Positions 63,601 through 64,000 of a stretch of DNA of 64,000 nucleotides are shown here, one piece after another. Location: contig NZ_JAYXHR010000001.1 in the NCBI RefSeq assembly GCF_036017065.1, positions 1,612,001 to 1,676,000 on the forward strand, in the 5' to 3' direction. The position numbers and the translations under genes were made by a program. Under the pieces are notes generated by a model. The model searched no databases. It saw nothing but the letters and a program-made list of their open reading frames with translations, and was not told the origin of the DNA. The stretch is from Uliginosibacterium sp036017065. GTDB taxonomy: Bacteria > Pseudomonadota > Gammaproteobacteria > Burkholderiales > Rhodocyclaceae. How positions within the stretch are numbered: the stretch's first letter is position 1; each line of letters starts with the position of its first letter.

Positions 63601-64000
63601 CGATCGCAATCCCCTGTCGGTCGAAGGGCCCCGGCTGCGTGTTGCGCACGGACAACGGACCACGTACCCGCCACTGCGCCGGCCCCCGCATATCGCCTTT
63701 CGCCGGAAGCTCCGGCGTGAGATCGGCGTCGATATCCAGCAGGGCCTGCGGCGCCGACGCATTGAACGCGGCCGGGTTCAGCCCGCTGAGCTTCACTTGC
63801 GCACGCCGCAAGGGCAAGGGCTCGAAGGGCGTCAGGTGCAGTTGTGCATTGCCTTTCAGGCCATCGCCCTCGGCGAGCAAGCTCGCGTCCAGGCTTGCCA
63901 GCGAGCCACGCGCCTGGCCTGTGACACTGAAGCTGCGCGCCTCCAGCCGGCCCTGCAGGCTGGCCCTGGCATCCAGTGCGAAAGGCGCGGCAGTCTCGAT
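60626..64000 (-). CDS. tamB: translocation and assembly module protein TamB (5' part beyond window)
   Basis: The frame is open to the window edge, so at least 1124 C-terminal residues are seen. Long stretches of repetitive beta-strands (AxxLxGxL patterns) form the hydrophobic groove of AsmA-like bridge proteins. The C-terminal DUF490/TamB domain is clear: RTREGVYDAYGQRLAIERGV, NFQGPLDNPGLNIVAKR, SWILLGRGSDVGSQDAALLL and the ending YNISRLFSLILRAGTDNAID plus LNYSITFR. TamB spans the periplasm and works with the outer-membrane protein TamA in lipid transport or outer-membrane protein assembly. tamA would be expected upstream, outside the window. Confidence 0.93.
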   Translation of the reverse strand: METAAPFALDARASLQGRLEARSFSVTGQARGSLASLDASLLAEGDGLKGNAQLHLTPFEPLPLRRAQVKLSGLNPAAFNASAPQALLDIDADLTPELPAKGDMRGPAQWRVRGPLSVRNTQPGPFDRQGIAIEALTAQLDWQAGVLRAEPLQAQVPGGGRVGGRLTWRPDNAGGFGRLDGRLNVTQVDLQKMVAALRPLRVSGALTAEVETAAQRFTLQLAGGDKRLDAAVHLRDGVLSLPRARLNAGQAEASATGKLGLRGQQAFEFSGTLKHVDPSAFLQSAPRGDLNAGVAVKGHLQPRWQVTAQLNMDEGRLGKFPLQGNLGGTVSPDRMQGVQGDLNLLGNTLNIRGDFGKPGDRLTFKLDAPALARLAEGYGGSLQAEGELRGSLAEPAGELQARLRQLRLPGDVRLAEANARLQLREGAGGAFSLAADMQSLLVGDDIRQGVPRAQLTVDGTRASHQASLDAVLGDPAARTPQQLLLRVSGGLVDGGWRGRVEQLEGKGQYAMALSAPASLNAGSAGVELGEADIRGEQVRIHLARTAWTPTRIEARGSFTGVEVGVSLDDERRTVMRGRSLRLGGEWDVTLGELANGQVRVFREGGDIVLQGDAPIALGLSELEVILAATDNRLALAASAEGRRIGVISATATATARRVGSAVRLDPDQPLLGAARIEVPNIDWVGPLVNQNLQTGGGVVGDFSLSGTPARPVSAGQVQGKALVVGLADQGLRLKDGEVVLAFDAQTLKLQTLAFSSECVHRPGDMRVAANALCAKPGRLSGEGTMALTTGEGRFDLRAERIGVMQRSDIWVLVSGDGRIDTTWEGAKLEARLASDAGFVGFARTGAPSLSDDVVIRGSKTAAGRKLRFEADVKFDFGERFLVRAYGVDAMLSGGLHIARADNGSLRANGSVRTREGVYDAYGQRLAIERGVVNFQGPLDNPGLNIVAKRTGLAVEAGVEVTGTAQRPRVRLVSEPNVPDSEKLSWILLGRGSDVGSQDAALLLSAAGVLFNDDGEGIKDKVARSFGFDDIIIGQSDSSMAGRPLSSSVATDATGTSAGRGGGDSDQAVAVGKRLTRDVYLSLEQNFIGTESIVKLTYNISRLFSLILRAGTDNAIDLNYSITFR

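Overview
The window is high-GC bacterial DNA with dense, short-spaced genes. The organism is very probably a betaproteobacterium, and Rhodocyclales-like is my best guess. The clues are a betaproteobacterial proteasome homologue (BPH) inside the pyruvate dehydrogenase operon, an exosortase/PEP-CTERM-associated acyltransferase, a lipoylated dihydrolipoyl dehydrogenase and a ribF-ileS-lspA-fkpB-ispH block. Taxonomy is inferred from gene content only. No phage, insertion sequence, CRISPR array or rRNA operon was seen. One tRNA gene (Arg, CCU) is present.

Layout. 1-6.1 kb: an FtsX/MacB-type ABC export locus (two tandem permeases, then an ATPase, an outer-membrane beta-barrel protein and a LolA-like protein), interrupted by the exosortase-associated acyltransferase. 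6.2-15.0 kb: a response regulator with a degenerate GGDEF domain, an acrylyl-CoA-reductase-type oxidoreductase, an HDOD protein, cyclopropane fatty acid synthase, a GT-C membrane glycosyltransferase fused to a carbohydrate-binding-like domain, and the ABC-F ATPase Uup. 15.4-18.8 kb: cytochrome b561, an exported peroxiredoxin and a probable Fur-controlled fagA-fumC pair. 19.2-21.7 kb: a secreted beta-helix enzyme with a polyserine linker and a CBM96/DNRLRE-like domain. 21.8-29.5 kb: tRNA-Arg, ribF-ileS-lspA-fkpB-ispH, and a DUF47-Pit phosphate uptake pair.

29.6-35.5 kb is the main accessory locus: three PL3 pectate lyases and a pectin methylesterase. All four carry the same N-terminal cysteine module joined to the catalytic part by a polyserine linker. 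The cluster is preceded by a leader with a 28-codon ORF and a terminator-like hairpin. 35.8-41.7 kb holds a complete peptide/oligosaccharide-type ABC importer whose promoter shares a 14-bp element with the pectinase leader, suggesting a combined regulon: secreted enzymes cut pectin and the importer takes up the products. The transporter substrate is inference.

42.2-46.8 kb: an HD-GYP response regulator and a hybrid PAS histidine kinase with HPt. 46.8-50.2 kb: phoU, rpiA, a YidB-like protein, a YeaQ/GlsB-family gene that lacks its expected stop codon, and a thiolase. 50.4-57.4 kb: the pyruvate dehydrogenase operon aceE-aceF-bph-lpdA with two related intercistronic hairpin repeats. 57.8-60.5 kb: a FixL/FixJ-like two-component pair. 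60.6 kb to the edge: tamB, cut by the window end. Start codons were chosen by ribosome binding sites and family length, and several are GTG or TTG.
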